64,000 nt of DNA from positions 1,106,048 to 1,170,047 of the forward strand of contig NC_017390.1 in the NCBI RefSeq assembly GCF_000026985.1, written 5' to 3'. Below, in pieces: positions 20,967 through 31,159 of this stretch (positions are counted from its first letter, which is position 1; each line of letters begins with the position of its first letter). The notes under the pieces were generated by a model that saw nothing but the letters and a program-made list of their open reading frames with translations, was not told the origin of the DNA and searched no databases. Both the position numbers and the translations under genes were made by a program. The DNA is from Erwinia pyrifoliae DSM 12163. Its GTDB lineage: Bacteria; Pseudomonadota; Gammaproteobacteria; Enterobacterales; Enterobacteriaceae.

Positions 20967-22706
20967 ATGCATTGTTGATTGAGCTATGTCATCATAAGAA
21001 TGAATGGCTTTGAATTTTTGTTGCGTGCTGGATAATAAATTCAGAACTTCAATGCGATCAGGAACTGACAATCCAGCATTCACAAATATTTCGTTGTATA
21101 CTGAGTCGATAGTACTGAGCGAATCAGATTTTTCGGCCAAGGATCTCAACGGAATATTTTTTACAGAGTAACAGTTATCAAAATATTCTTCTGGTGAGCT
21201 TCCCAGAGAGTTCCACAAAATGTGGCTTTCATTGAGCACTTCATCTGTCAGTTTTTTGAGTTGACTAACCTGATAAATCAAAGCATCTTTATTGGCAAGA
21301 CGGCTCGCAATAATCCTTGCTTCAGAGTTAATTCCACCCAGAGTTTGCATCCATTCAACAAGAGATCTTAAAAGCTCACTGTCACTGTTTTCACCTCGCC
21401 AGTCAGAACTGAATGCAGACTGGCCGAAGTCATTCAACTCGTTAATTGATTTTTTAAGTTTCTGTGCCTTAAGTAAAAGCTTGAGCTTCTCAATTTGCTG
21501 CGGGATCGTTAAACTTTGGTCACGTATTAAGGAAAGAGCCAACTTTTTCGATTTTCTCCATTCGCCATTGAGTATTTTAAAAGCACCAGTTTTGTTTACC
21601 AGGCAATTTTTGGCGATTTCAACATCTGTTTCCCAGGCATTTTCAATGAAGGTAACGTTAACTTTTTCTTTGTATATGCTAAGTTGCTTTATATCTGTAA
21701 CCAGGTTTGCAGCTTTTTCAATGCCCCCTTCCCATACAGTGGCAATGAATGCCTCCGAGCTAACATTGGGAGCATGAGTGATACTTTCTCCCAGCTCAAT
21801 AAGACTTTTAATTTCATTTAGATTTGAAAACCCTATTTTTGATCCTAATTCTTGCTGTAATTTCGAAGCCTCTTTCAAGAGCTTAGGTGCAAGTGTTTTG
21901 ATTTTATGCGTAGCAGTAAAAGCATTAATATTAAAATCTTTAGGAAGTTTATTATAATCTTCTACAAGGTTAGTAACCTCGATGTGGAATTTTTCTGCAT
22001 TTATCTGACTTTCAACTTTACTGCGAAGTTCTTTAAACGAGAATCCTTCTTCAATTAAGGATTTGATATCATCTTGTGAGCTATCCCATAGTGATGAGAT
22101 TAATGATTCAGATGATATTTTGGGTGCTGAGTTTATTAATTCAGCAATTCGGATGAGTTCCTGCAAGTCATTGATTTTTTCAACGCAATAGACTTCATTT
22201 GTAACTTTTGAGAGGTTAGACGTTCCCTCAATAGTATTCATAAATTCAGAGTCTAAATTTCTTAATGAAGATGTCAGTCGTTCAACTTCACTCGGAAGTA
22301 TCTCAGTCCTGCCAATACCTTTCCATGGGTGAAAATCAGGAATACCGATATCGCTTATTCTTTCAATTAACTCATCTATGAGTGCGTGTCTTTTATCAAA
22401 ATCGTCGTTAGTCCATAGTTCGTACCCATTTAGGTTATAATCATTTGGATTATAACCTGATTGCCTGAGTCGTATCAGTTGCGCCATAACCTTATATGGC
22501 GTTACCCCACAGGGCATATAGGATTTATGAATTCTTTTGGGGTGAGTATTAAGAATATCACGACTTTCTGTGAGATTATTGATTAACGTATCTGGAAACT
22601 CTCCCCGAGGTGAACCGAGTTCCCAAACACGTTTAAGCTCTTCAAGAAATGCTCTTTTATTCGTTTTATTGCTATGCAATTCAATGCAAGCATCTCCAAT
22701 CCCAGC
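20967..22706 (-). pseudogene. Central fragment of the DUF4011 helicase
   Basis: Continuation of the helicase after the Walker A region. The frame resumes just after the 10-bp repeats and reads LHSNKTNKRAFLEELKRVWE, the segment that follows the P-loop in this family, then a long, mostly helical insertion of about 550 residues. It is cut at the IS911-like element. The helicase motifs expected after this (DEAD-like Walker B, motifs III-VI) are not found anywhere in the window, so they were deleted, not just separated. The ATG at 22679 is probably not a real start. Confidence 0.85.
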
Positions 22707-22740
22707 CTGGTCCAGCCTGGTCCAGCCTGGTCCAGCCTGC
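22701..22740. repeat. Four 10-bp tandem repeats inside the helicase reading frame
   Basis: Unit tccagcctgg occurs four times in a row, the first with c in place of t and the last ending gc. Read on the minus strand, two copies (or five) would keep the frame: RRLDQAG then IGDACIELHSNK. Four copies shift it by 20 bases (two more than a multiple of three). The repeat is thus the cause of the frameshift. Confidence 0.92.
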
Positions 22741-23854
22741 GCTTAACTACTTCAAGTGCAGCCATTTTTTCAGCAACAAACAATACCTTTTTACCGTCTG
22801 CTATAGCTGCAGCAATGATATTTGCGATAGTCTGAGATTTACCGGTTCCCGGGGGGCCTTGGATAACTAAACTCTTACCATTACGTACTTCTTGAATGGC
22901 AAGAGTCTGTGAGCTGTCACTATCCAAAATATGTAGCATTTCGCGGGGAGGAATCACTGAATCAATAACAATGTCGTCAGACATTAACTCCCCGCCAGAA
23001 AAGCCAGTTTCTAAGAGGCACTTAATTGCTTCTTGATCTGTAATTTTTGAACCTGAGGGCCAGTTATCTGGATCTAAATCTGTATACATCATGAATTTGG
23101 CGTAAGAAAATAAACCTAAATTTACTTCATTTTCTAATACTTCCCAATCTTCTTTCAATGAAACAGCTTGCTTAATTGAAACGAAATAATCCTTTAAAGA
23201 AAACTCATCATCAATATATAGGGCGGGAAGACTAATTTGATGAACACGACTAAGGAATGTTTCGAGGGAAAGATTGCTAATAATGTCTTCATCCCTGACT
23301 TTTATTTTGAAACGCTCACCTGCTTTGGCTCGCATTAACTCAACTGGTAATAATATTAGAGGTGCATAGCGTATATTTGCTTTATTATTAGGATCTATCC
23401 ACTTTAGTAAGCCCAAAGAAAGAAACAGGATATTTACGCCTTGTTCTTCTTCAAGAGTTTTTGAGTCATAATATAAATCTAATAACTTTTTTTGTAATGT
23501 CTTTGGTGTGAGCTTAGTCTGAAGCTTTGTATCCGTATGGTTTGATTCTGAGTCTTCTAAGAAAATAATATTTTCAGAGTCAGAATCCATATCATTGGGT
23601 TCATCGCTTTCATCTGTTTTTTTATCTTCTTTTCCATGGAGAAAAGTAAATAGTTTACCTTCTTCAAAAAGCATTTTGAACAGGATGTCAGAACGTTCAT
23701 TAACAATTTCTAAAAATTTTGTTTTTTTTGATTTTGGTATGTTAAGTAAACGATTTCTGGCTGTCAGATCGAGGAGTTCTGCTCGCGCCTTTTCAAGTTT
23801 CTGACTGAGTGATAGATTTGAGTTTCTGTAAAGTGAACCTTCATTATCGTCCAT
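22707..23854 (-). pseudogene. N-terminal fragment of DUF4011 helicase-nuclease defence protein
   Basis: Begins MDDNEGSLYRNSNLSLSQKL, with the DUF4011 signature LLDLTARNRLLNIPKSK at about 27-43, then a variable acidic region and the P-loop GPPGTGKSQTIANIIAAA at about 333-350 (Walker A), followed by VLFVAEKMAALEVVKRRLDQ. These are the first ~380 residues of a large superfamily 1-type helicase. Related full-length proteins combine DUF4011, helicase, Vsr-like nuclease and DUF3320. From memory that architecture has been reported as a single-gene antiphage system (Hhe), but I cannot check this here. The frame is lost at the 10-bp repeats; beyond them it runs on out of frame to 22583. Confidence 0.88.
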
Positions 23855-24256
23855 TACGCATGACCTTTGAATTAATATTTTATTTATTTATCAGTGCTTT
23901 ATGCTTTGATGATTAAGTTACTAAAGATTTTCTATACATATTAGAATATTTCCGTGTAAATATTAAGATTTTTCTTATAAATTTTTGTGCTTTGTTTTTT
24001 AGTTCAATTAAATCAATTATTTAATGATTTATGTGAAAGCTATTTTTTTTTGTAAATTATTACTAATAAGATAAATTGATGTTACTTTTTGGTGAGATCA
24101 AAAACTGCACGTCAGCAGAGGACATTGCTAATACCAAATTATTCTAACCTCATAGGCAGCAATTTTATGGTTGGTGGGGTAGTTGCGTCACCGTAGCGTA
24201 TGAAAAGTCCAGACTTATGATGAGGAAGCGAATGGAAGCTTTTTGATTATCTGCAG
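23855..24256. other. AT-rich upstream region of the defence gene
   Basis: About 400 bp, very AT-rich near the gene start, without an ORF I trust. It should hold the promoter of the DUF4011 gene. The part nearest 24256 is more GC-rich and seems to belong to the neighbouring gene fragment. Confidence 0.5.
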
Positions 24257-24467
24257 ATGGAATTTCCAGATCTAACACCTGATGCAATCAAAGTTCACCT
24301 TGCGCAAGTTAATGATTACAATGAGGATCTTTTGGTTAAATTTCGAGAATGCACTTTCGACGACTGGCAGTGTAGGCAGAAGCGACTGGAGTTTAACCGC
24401 ATAGATGTTGTTTCACTTTTCAGCATCGCAGGCACTGAAACCTGGCTGTTTGCGGGCGCATTCCAAT
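24257..24467 (+). pseudogene. N-terminal fragment, GIY-YIG-nuclease-associated type
   Basis: 70 codons beginning MEFPDLTPDAIKVHLAQVND and containing FNRIDVVSLFSIAGTETWLF, which recalls the N-terminal domain in front of GIY-YIG nuclease domains in some restriction-like proteins. It stops where IS2-like sequence starts, so the nuclease part is gone. Family assignment is tentative. Confidence 0.4.
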
Positions 24468-24469
24468 AG

Positions 24470-24805
24470 ACAGGCAACGCGGGAAAGAGGGCCTATCCCA
24501 ACCGCGAGGAGATGTACTGTGTTGCCGGATAAATACCGCCGTGGCCGACCTGCCCACGTACGGTTATCGACGGGTATGGGCGCTGTTGCGGCGGGAGTCT
24601 GATCGTGACGGACAGCCTGTTGTTAACGCAAAACGGGTGTACCGCATGTGCACACACCATCTGCTTCTCGAGCGTAAGCCTGCTGATAACCATCGGAAGC
24701 AGGCCCATAAAGGACGCGTGGCGGTGGCTGAGAGTAACCGATGCTGGTGCTCAGACGGCTTCGAGTTCCGCTGCGACAATGGCAAAAAGTTGCGGGTGAC
24801 CAACT
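24470..24805 (+). mobile_element. Remnant of IS2-type transposase orfB (InsD-like)
   Basis: The translation ADLPTYGYRRVWALLRRESD, VVNAKRVYRM, LLERKPADNHRKQAHKGRVA and RCWCSDGFEFRCDNG matches the middle of IS2 InsD (about residues 60-150). The first DDE aspartate is in the retained part (CSDGFEF). Upstream homology is fragmented by a frameshift near 24520, and everything after LRVT is lost. No IS2 terminal repeats are present. Confidence 0.82.
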
Positions 24806-25176
24806 CGCCCTATCCCTGATAAATAAGCGTCTGAATTGATCTTTTGTCAAATGCACGCTGTGTATTTGCAAGCGTCACAAAGACCTTACCCGAACGTCTC
24901 TTCCGGCCACTGCCATTTACCCATGATAACCCGGGCTAATGAATCGTAGCTACTCTGAATTTAATCAGGCTGAATGGGTGGGTGTACGGGGGGGGGGGAT
25001 AAATTGTTTCGCTTACTTACAAATAGAAAACCCCAGATCGTAAAATCTGGGGTTTTTCTAAATGTACGTGGATTTGACGTGCATGTTTTTGTCTTTTTGT
25101 GGTCTGCTTTCTGTCTGGTCAGTGTCCATAAGTAACTGATTTTATAGTTACTGTCTGGGTGCAGTCCTGCTAAAAG
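24806..25176. other. Intergenic region at the 3' side of ssrA, with a G11 run and a terminator
   Basis: About 370 bp without a gene. It holds a run of eleven G at 24988-24998 and a strong hairpin (separate entry). This is the side where ssrA-targeting elements normally integrate, but I see no second copy of the tmRNA 3' end in the window and no integrase gene. Confidence 0.55.
25027..25057 (-). terminator. Bidirectional rho-independent terminator downstream of ssrA
   Basis: Stem ccccagat/atctgggg with flanking A and T runs on both sides (aaaa before, ttttt after). It is oriented to end ssrA transcription on the minus strand and could also stop plus-strand transcription. Confidence 0.8.
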
Positions 25177-25584
25177 TGGTGGAGCTGGCGGGAGTTGAAC
25201 CCGCGTCCAGAATTACTACGCCGTCGGCACTACATGCTTAGTCCAGTTATTACATTCACCGGTTAGCTGCGAACGGACACGCCACTAACAAACTAGCCTG
25301 ATTGGATTTAACGCTTCAACCCCAGGCAAGGTATCCACGCGATCTCTTTTAGTTTTGACCTCTCTTGATCCCCGTCCTAAGAGCGGAGGCTAGGGAGAGA
25401 GGGAACCTTCAGTGTATTAAGCTGATTAAGCAGCTGCGGCGATGAGTTCATACTCACCGTCGTTAGCTACAGATTCGTTATACTTTAGTTTTGCAACTAT
25501 TTTTTTGCGGCTTTTAACGAGGCAAACCGCCCCTCGGCATGCTCCTAGGGCTTCGCAAATCCTGTCGAATCCAGAATCAGCCCC
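25177..25584 (-). ncRNA. ssrA: Transfer-messenger RNA (tmRNA, SsrA) with an extended tag frame
   Basis: Rescues stalled ribosomes together with SmpB. Read on the minus strand, the 5' end GGGGCTGATTCTGGATTCGA and the 3' end CAACTCCCGCCAGCTCCACC(A) form the tRNA-like part. The pseudoknot region CTCTCTCCCTAGCCTCCGCT is conserved. The gene is about 408 nt, longer than the 363 nt of E. coli. The extra length lies in the tag: after the conserved AATAGTT the resume codon GCA is followed by a frame of 21 more codons before TAA, ending in ANDGEYELIAAAA. The C-terminus is AAA, not LAA. A TATAGT -10 lies at 25599-25604. Confidence 0.95.
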
Positions 25585-25633
25585 AAGTACTGTCGTGCAC
25601 TATATCATAAAAAGCGGGCGCTGCACCAGTATG

Positions 25634-26116
25634 TTAGCGGTTGGCGTGCTTCATAATACGTGCTTTGTCTAATTTCCATTCGCGATCTTTAATATCATCG
25701 CGCTTGTCGTGCTCTTTCTTACCTTTCGCCACGCCGATCTTCAGCTTGGCCCAGGCATTTTTCCAGTACATCGATAGCGCTACAATGGTATAGCCATCAC
25801 GGTTGGCCTTGCCGAATAGCGTATCCAGTTCACGCTGCTTTAAAAGCAGCTTACGGCTGCGGGTTGGGTCGCACACAATGTGTGATGACGCAACGCTCAG
25901 CGGCTGGAAGGTGGAACCGAACAGGAAGGCTTCGCCATCGCGTAGCAGGATATAGCTGTCGCTGATGTTGGCCTTGCCGGCACGGAGAGATTTAACTTCC
26001 CATCCCTGTAGCGAAAGCCCGGCTTCGAACTCTTCTTCAATAAAGTATTCGTGGCGGGCGCGCTTATTCATGGCAATGGTAGCGGAACCGGGTTTATGTG
26101 CTTTTTTCTTTGTCAT
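25634..26116 (-). CDS. smpB: SsrA-binding protein SmpB
   Basis: Binds the tRNA-like domain of tmRNA and takes it to stalled ribosomes. The start is at 26116 ([15 protein letters not shown], identical in outline to E. coli); 16 further upstream codons are in frame but not conserved. Beta-barrel core [20 protein letters not shown] and the basic C-terminal tail DKREWKLD-type region ([20 protein letters not shown]) are complete. 160 residues. Encoded immediately upstream of ssrA on the same strand, and divergent from ratA. Confidence 0.97.
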   Translation of the reverse strand: MTKKKAHKPGSATIAMNKRARHEYFIEEEFEAGLSLQGWEVKSLRAGKANISDSYILLRDGEAFLFGSTFQPLSVASSHIVCDPTRSRKLLLKQRELDTLFGKANRDGYTIVALSMYWKNAWAKLKIGVAKGKKEHDKRDDIKDREWKLDKARIMKHANR

Positions 26117-26277
26117 AGTGCCCGTTAGTGTACATGAAGCGGTGATTAATGGCATCCCCGTCACGGCGGCCGCGAGGGAAAAAAAGCTATTTTAGCAGAA
26201 GCTTCGCAGTAGAGAATTTTTGTTTGATAACGGTCGATGGTATTATCAGGCGGTTATGAGAAATGACAGGAATCGAT

Positions 26278-26712
26278 ATGTCCCAGATTAGTCGTTCTGC
26301 GCTGGTCCCGTTCAGTGCTGAGCAAATGTTCCGCCTGGTTAACGATGTAGACAGTTATCCGCAGTTTCTACCGGGCTGCGTAGGAAGCCGGATTCTGGAA
26401 GCCTGCCCCGCTCAGATGACCGCCGCAGTGGATGTCTCTAAGGCAGGGATAAGTAAAACTTTCGTCACGCGTAACACGCTGACTGATAACCAGAGTATTG
26501 ATATGCAGCTGGTCGACGGTCCGTTTCGCAAACTGAGCGGCGGCTGGCGTTTTACCGCACTGAGCGAAGAAGCCTGTAAGGTAGAGCTGAACCTGGATTT
26601 TGAGTTTACCAACATGTTGGTGGAATTGGCGTTTGGTCGGGTGTTCAAAGAGCTGGCCAGCAGCATGGTGCAGGCATTTACCCAGCGCGCAAAAGAGGTT
26701 TACAGTGTCTGA
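26278..26712 (+). CDS. ratA: Ribosome association toxin RatA (START-like)
   Basis: Member of the polyketide cyclase/START family next to smpB, called RatA in E. coli, where it was reported to interfere with 70S ribosome association; related proteins in mitochondria help coenzyme Q function. The start at 26278 gives [18 protein letters not shown], as in E. coli; the frame extends five codons further upstream. Conserved [19 protein letters not shown] and [18 protein letters not shown] ends are present. 144 residues. It overlaps ratB by 8 bp. Confidence 0.94.
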   Translation: MSQISRSALVPFSAEQMFRLVNDVDSYPQFLPGCVGSRILEACPAQMTAAVDVSKAGISKTFVTRNTLTDNQSIDMQLVDGPFRKLSGGWRFTALSEEACKVELNLDFEFTNMLVELAFGRVFKELASSMVQAFTQRAKEVYSV

Positions 26713-26992
26713 TATCACTGTAGAAGTGGTGTATGCACTTCCTGAAAAGCAGTATATCTACAATATTAAGGTTCCGCAGGGTAGCTCTGTAGAGCAGGTG
26801 ATAAAAGCCTCAGGGCTGTTGCAGCTGCGCCCGGAGATCAATCTGCAGGAAAACAAGGTGGGCATTTTTAGCCGGCCAGTAAAGCTGAAGGATGAGGTTA
26901 ATAGCGGCGACCGCGTGGAAATATATCGCCCGCTGATAGCCGATCCCAAAGATCTGCGTCGCCAGCGCGCCGAGCGTGCGGCAAAAAAATAA
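26705..26992 (+). CDS. ratB: RnfH-family protein RatB
   Basis: Small ubiquitin-like-fold (RnfH family) protein of unknown function, always next to ratA. The start is GTG at 26705 inside the end of ratA; the product begins [19 protein letters not shown]. Conserved tail [20 protein letters not shown]. 95 residues. Translation is probably coupled to ratA. Confidence 0.92.
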   Translation: MSDITVEVVYALPEKQYIYNIKVPQGSSVEQVIKASGLLQLRPEINLQENKVGIFSRPVKLKDEVNSGDRVEIYRPLIADPKDLRRQRAERAAKK

Positions 26993-27013
26993 GGCGCTTC
27001 ATGCGCCTTATCT
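26988..27013. terminator. Convergent terminator between ratB and bamE
   Basis: Stem aaggcgc/gcgcctt with a ttcat loop. On the minus strand it is followed by TTATTTTTTT, so it best serves bamE; on the plus strand the T-run is weak. It overlaps the last codons of ratB. Confidence 0.65.
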
Positions 27014-27134
27014 GCTCCAGCCCACCAGTAACGACCGGTTAAACGTCTTCCCGATTGACCATATGTACCAGGCTGTGCGAAACAGCAGGTCGGTTCTGCT
27101 GGTCTTAACCTCGTTCAGACCTTGCAAGCAGGGG

Positions 27135-27482
27135 TTAACCTGCGTTGTTGCTCAGAGCCGGCTTATTATCAATGTTGGTCAGCGTGCCGCTTCTGTCAAA
27201 AGTCAGCGTTAACGTTTGCTGCTTAACCTGCTCATGGCCTGGCTGCTGACGGAAGACGTAAAACCACTGGTTACTCCCAAACGGGTCATGCATCATCGGT
27301 GTGCCCAAGGTGTAAGCAACCTGCTGCTGTGTCATTCCGGCATGAATTTTTGCAACATCGTTGGCAACCAGGTAATTGCCCTGGTTGATATCCGGGCGGT
27401 AAACCACTCGCTCCAGAGTGGAACACCCGGCGGTCATCATCAGAAGAACCACCGCAGCAGCAGTCAGCGTTTTACAGCGCAT
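27135..27482 (-). CDS. bamE: Outer-membrane assembly lipoprotein BamE
   Basis: Lipoprotein of the BAM complex that inserts outer-membrane proteins. Signal peptide ending in MTAGC (lipobox), then [18 protein letters not shown] and [20 protein letters not shown], nearly the same as E. coli BamE. The start at 27482 ([10 protein letters not shown]) is chosen over an in-frame ATG two codons upstream. 115 residues. It is in the normal place between ratB and recN. Confidence 0.96.
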   Translation of the reverse strand: MRCKTLTAAAVVLLMMTAGCSTLERVVYRPDINQGNYLVANDVAKIHAGMTQQQVAYTLGTPMMHDPFGSNQWFYVFRQQPGHEQVKQQTLTLTFDRSGTLTNIDNKPALSNNAG

Positions 27483-27673
27483 AATCAATGTTTATTCCTT
27501 TGTGGCTATATTCGTATCCCCTGAATGCCTGAAACCGCAGCGTCAGGTCTTCCGGGGCTGTCAGTAGGCAGCGACAACTCCAGCTTCAGCTGCCGATGAT
27601 AATAAACCTTTCCGCAGTTTAAAACCTCTGTGAAGCAACGATATGACCACAAACCGCTAATAAAGTGCAATGG

Positions 27674-29335
27674 TCAGGCAGCTAAAAGCTCTCTGGCGTT
27701 CGCCAGCGTGTTGCGTGTCACCTCGCTCCCGCCCAGCAGACGTGCCAGTTCCTGCAGGCGCGAGCGCTTATCCAGCGGCTGCATACGGGTTTCGGTCATC
27801 TCACCGTCGGTTTCTTTACTAACGTAGAAGTGCTGATGACCGCAGCCCGCGACCTGCGGCAGATGTGTAACGCACATGACCTGCGTAGATTCGCCCAGCT
27901 GGCGCAGCATTTTGCCGACCACGGCAGCCGTTGGACCGCTGATGCCCACATCCACCTCGTCGAAAATCAGCGCCGGGGTATCCATTTTACGTGCGGTGAT
28001 CACCTGAATTGCCAGCGCGATACGGGACAGTTCCCCACCCGATGCCACTTTCGCCAGCGGCTGGACTGCCTGACCCGGGTTAGTGCTGACGCGGAAATCA
28101 ATGCGGTCGGCTCCTTCAGCAGTCAGGTGGTCCGGGTTTAATTGAATGTCGATGGTAAAGCGGCCGTGTGGCATCGACAGCATATGCATACTGTCAGTGA
28201 TAAGACCGCTCAGTTCTTCAGCGAAGTGAACGCGGCGCAGATGTAGCTGCTCTGCACAGCTAACGGCGGCGGAATAGTGCGTGTTAACGGCCTGGCTCAG
28301 TTGGTGCTGGTCGCTTTCCTGCTGGTCCAGCAGCTGTTGCTCGGCCAGCAGCTGCTGATGGAAGCCGGGCAGCTCTTCCGGGCTGATATGATGCTTGCGC
28401 GCCAGCCCAATCTGACGTGAAAGACGCTGTTCCAGTTCGTGCAGGCGGTTAGGGTCAAGGTCAAGACGATCGCAGTAGTGGCGCAGTTCGTCACTTGCTT
28501 CGCCTATCTGGATAGCGGCTTCTTCCAGCATAGAGAAAACGCCACTCAGTTTATCATCCATCTCGATCAGTTCGCTCATCAGCTGGCGTGCGCTGTACAG
28601 CTGGCTTTGCAAATTGTTATCTTCGCCATCTGCCAGCATCAGCAGCGTCCGCTGGCTGGTGGAAAGCAGCTGTCCACTGTTGGCCAGACGCTTGTATTCC
28701 TCATCAATCTGTTCATATTCGCCGCTGGCCGGGGCAAATTCATTCAGCTCTTTCAGCTGGTAGTGCAACAGTTCACGTCTGGCCTCACGTTCTTGCGATT
28801 GCTGCTGATGCTGGGCAAGGGCGCGGCAGCTCTGGTGCCACTGACGATAGTGCCGCCCCATGCTTTGCATTAGCTCAGGTTCTGCGGCATAGGCATTAAG
28901 CAGCGTTTTCTGGTGTTCGGATTTGAGCAGTAGCTGATGGGCATGCTGACCGTGGATTTGAATCAGAGTCTGGCCCAGGTCTCGCAGTTGTGAAAGCGGC
29001 ACTGCGGTACCATTGATGAAGCCGCGTGAGCGGCCATCGCTGCCGATCACCCGGCGCAGCAGGCATTCATTGCCGTCATCCAGCTGATTGTCGAGCAGCC
29101 AGCGCTGGGCTGATGGGGTATCTTTCAGCGAGAAGCGGGCACAGATATCAGCTCGCGATGCTCCCTGACGTACCATATCTGCTTCGGCACGCCCCCCCAG
29201 ACAAAGACCCAGCGCGTCGATGGCGATGGATTTACCCGCACCTGTTTCGCCGGTGATGGCAGTCATACCGCGCTGAAAATCGATCTCCAGCTCGCGCACG
29301 ATGGCGAAATTACTGATGGTCAGTTGTGACAGCAT
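27674..29335 (-). CDS. recN: DNA repair ATPase RecN
   Basis: SMC-like ATPase for double-strand break repair. The start is at 29335 ([20 protein letters not shown]). Walker A is GETGAGKS near residue 30, a central coiled coil with hinge follows (about 150-360), then the ABC signature [16 protein letters not shown] and Walker [14 protein letters not shown]. 553 residues, as in E. coli. Two LexA boxes lie just upstream, so it should be SOS-induced. Confidence 0.96.
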   Translation of the reverse strand: MLSQLTISNFAIVRELEIDFQRGMTAITGETGAGKSIAIDALGLCLGGRAEADMVRQGASRADICARFSLKDTPSAQRWLLDNQLDDGNECLLRRVIGSDGRSRGFINGTAVPLSQLRDLGQTLIQIHGQHAHQLLLKSEHQKTLLNAYAAEPELMQSMGRHYRQWHQSCRALAQHQQQSQEREARRELLHYQLKELNEFAPASGEYEQIDEEYKRLANSGQLLSTSQRTLLMLADGEDNNLQSQLYSARQLMSELIEMDDKLSGVFSMLEEAAIQIGEASDELRHYCDRLDLDPNRLHELEQRLSRQIGLARKHHISPEELPGFHQQLLAEQQLLDQQESDQHQLSQAVNTHYSAAVSCAEQLHLRRVHFAEELSGLITDSMHMLSMPHGRFTIDIQLNPDHLTAEGADRIDFRVSTNPGQAVQPLAKVASGGELSRIALAIQVITARKMDTPALIFDEVDVGISGPTAAVVGKMLRQLGESTQVMCVTHLPQVAGCGHQHFYVSKETDGEMTETRMQPLDKRSRLQELARLLGGSEVTRNTLANARELLAA

Positions 29336-29345
29336 AGTTGCCTTC

Positions 29346-29361
29346 CTGTATGAAAACACAG
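29346..29361 (-). promoter_or_regulatory. LexA box 1 upstream of recN
   Basis: Ctg-N10-cag palindrome (ctgtatgaaaacacag) just 11 bp upstream of the recN start. It fits the SOS operator consensus. Confidence 0.8.
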
Positions 29362-29385
29362 ATATGGTTTTACATACAGTATATA

Positions 29386-29401
29386 CTGGTTTTATAAACA
29401 G
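29386..29401 (-). promoter_or_regulatory. LexA box 2 upstream of recN
   Basis: Second ctg-N10-cag palindrome (ctggttttataaacag), 25 bp from the first. Two or more operators are known at E. coli recN and give tight repression with strong induction. Confidence 0.82.
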
Positions 29402-29421
29402 TAAACAAACCAGGCGATTTT

Positions 29422-30300
29422 TTAGAATAATTTTTTTGACCAGCCGAGCTTTGAACTTAGCGTATTGAAATAATTGTAATTTTTCGGATGAATTAAATTG
29501 AGGTGGTAATCACTGCGGCGGATAAGCACATCCTCACTCTGCTGAATAGGCAGCGCTATCTGGCTGTCGCAGCTGATCTCAAGGTCGTTGCGCATATGTG
29601 AAAAACGCAGGCGGATGGTACTGCTACTGTTAATCACCAGCGGACGCGCTGACAGGGTATGTGGGAACATTGGCACCAGCGCAATGGCATCCAGCGACGG
29701 CGTCAGGATTGGCCCCCCGGCAGAGAGTGAATAGGCGGTGGAGCCGGTCGGGGTCGAGATGATCAGCCCGTCAGAACGCTGTGAAAAGGCGAAGTTTTCA
29801 TCGATATACACTTCGAATTCAATCATATGTGCCACTTTGCCCGGATGCAGCACCACTTCGTTTATGGCAGTACCGATGCGGGGCGTACCGGACTGGCGGC
29901 ATACTTGCGCTTCCAGCAGAAAACGGCTTTCAACGAAATAGTCGCCTTCCAGCACGTCGGCCAGCTGCTGCAAGGCATTATCCGGGTCTAAATCGGTGAG
30001 GAACCCGAGATTGCCACGGTTGATGCCAATGACTTTTATATCGTAGCGCGCCAGCACGCGAGCGGCACCCAGCATATTGCCATCGCCGCCGACCACCACT
30101 GCCAGGTCGGCTCTGCGGCCGATTTCTGCTAATGTACCGGTTTCAACGCCTTCCAGCTTTAATTCACGCGCTATCTGCTGTTCGATAATCACCTGATAGC
30201 CTTTCTTCGTTAACCAGCGATACAGCATTTCATGCGTGGTGAGCGCGGTTGGATGGCGTGGATGGCCAACGATCCCGATACAGCTGAAAGGGTTATTCAT
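29422..30300 (-). CDS. nadK: NAD kinase NadK
   Basis: Phosphorylates NAD to NADP using ATP. The start at 30300 gives [20 protein letters not shown], matching E. coli; the open frame continues upstream without conservation. Family motifs [19 protein letters not shown] (GGDG) and [20 protein letters not shown] are intact. 292 residues. Divergent from grpE and adjacent to recN, as in other enterobacteria. Confidence 0.97.
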   Translation of the reverse strand: MNNPFSCIGIVGHPRHPTALTTHEMLYRWLTKKGYQVIIEQQIARELKLEGVETGTLAEIGRRADLAVVVGGDGNMLGAARVLARYDIKVIGINRGNLGFLTDLDPDNALQQLADVLEGDYFVESRFLLEAQVCRQSGTPRIGTAINEVVLHPGKVAHMIEFEVYIDENFAFSQRSDGLIISTPTGSTAYSLSAGGPILTPSLDAIALVPMFPHTLSARPLVINSSSTIRLRFSHMRNDLEISCDSQIALPIQQSEDVLIRRSDYHLNLIHPKNYNYFNTLSSKLGWSKKLF

Positions 30301-30351
30301 GTTACTGACATTCCTTACGAGGTAAACTCCCCCGACAATGTGGCTGGTTCC

Positions 30352-30379
30352 CTTGAAACCGCGATTCTGATCCCCATAA
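30352..30379 (+). promoter_or_regulatory. Sigma-32 heat-shock promoter of grpE
   Basis: CTTGAAA at 30352-30358, a 13-bp spacer and CCCCATAA at 30372-30379 match the RpoH consensus almost perfectly, 45 bp before the grpE start. Confidence 0.9.
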
Positions 30380-30423
30380 TAAGCGAACCAGCGAGATGAA
30401 TATGCACAAACGCGGAGAAATTC

Positions 30424-31008
30424 ATGAGTAGTAAAGAACAGAACACACCTATCGAGCAAGTCTCAGACGAAATTGAGATGGAGCAGGCACAAAATCAGGA
30501 CGCGGAGACGGCAGCAGAAGTGGTGGATCCGCGTGATGAGCGTATTGCTCAGCTGGAGGTCCAGCTTGCTGAATCACAGAACGGCGTGCGTGATGCACAG
30601 CTGCGCGCTCAGGCCGAAATCGAAAACATCCGTCGCCGTGCCGAGCTGGATGTGGAAAAGGCGCATAAATTTGCGCTGGAGAAATTCTCTAACGAACTGC
30701 TGCCGGTGATTGACAGCCTGGAACGTGCGCTGGAAGTGGCGGATAAGTCTAATCCTGAACTGGCCGCCATGATCGAAGGTATCGAGCTGACGATGAAGTC
30801 GTTGCTGGGTGCAGTGCGCAAGTTCGGCGTTGAAGTGGTGGGTGACACCAACGTGCCATTCAACCCGGAGCTGCACCAGGCGATGTCGATGATGGAATCG
30901 GAAGAGGTCGAGCCTAACCACGTTATGATGGTGATGCAGCGCGGCTATACGCTTAACGGCCGCCTGCTGCGCCCGGCGATGGTCGCAGTGGCTAAAAGTA
31001 AAAGCTGA
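30424..31008 (+). CDS. grpE: Nucleotide exchange factor GrpE
   Basis: Exchange factor for the DnaK chaperone. N-terminal disordered acidic part, long dimerisation helix (about 45-100, [19 protein letters not shown]), then the beta domain with [20 protein letters not shown] and [19 protein letters not shown]. 194 residues against 197 in E. coli. It has its own heat-shock promoter and a strong terminator. Confidence 0.97.
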   Translation: MSSKEQNTPIEQVSDEIEMEQAQNQDAETAAEVVDPRDERIAQLEVQLAESQNGVRDAQLRAQAEIENIRRRAELDVEKAHKFALEKFSNELLPVIDSLERALEVADKSNPELAAMIEGIELTMKSLLGAVRKFGVEVVGDTNVPFNPELHQAMSMMESEEVEPNHVMMVMQRGYTLNGRLLRPAMVAVAKSKS

Positions 31009-31035
31009 TCCTTACAGCCAGACGCTCCCGACATC

Positions 31036-31065
31036 AAATAGCCGCTTCAAGCGGCTATTTTTTTA
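31036..31065 (+). terminator. Rho-independent terminator of grpE
   Basis: Perfect stem aatagccgc/gcggctatt with loop ttcaa, followed by a T7 tract, 28 bp after the grpE stop. Confidence 0.9.
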
Positions 31066-31159
31066 TCCGTAAGCCGCTTTTGATGGCATCAAACCATTGA
31101 TGATGCGCCCGCAGGCGCATTGCCATAACCGCACCGTGAAAGGGAGCGCACATATAAGG

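Noticed and set aside
22701..22740. CRISPR-like repeats
   Set aside because: Units are 10 bp, directly abutting and within a reading frame. There are no spacers and no cas genes.
25177..25200. Attachment-site duplication of the tmRNA 3' end marking a large ssrA island
   Set aside because: I looked for a second copy of the ggagctggcgggagttgaac segment in the accessory region and saw none, and there is no integrase gene.
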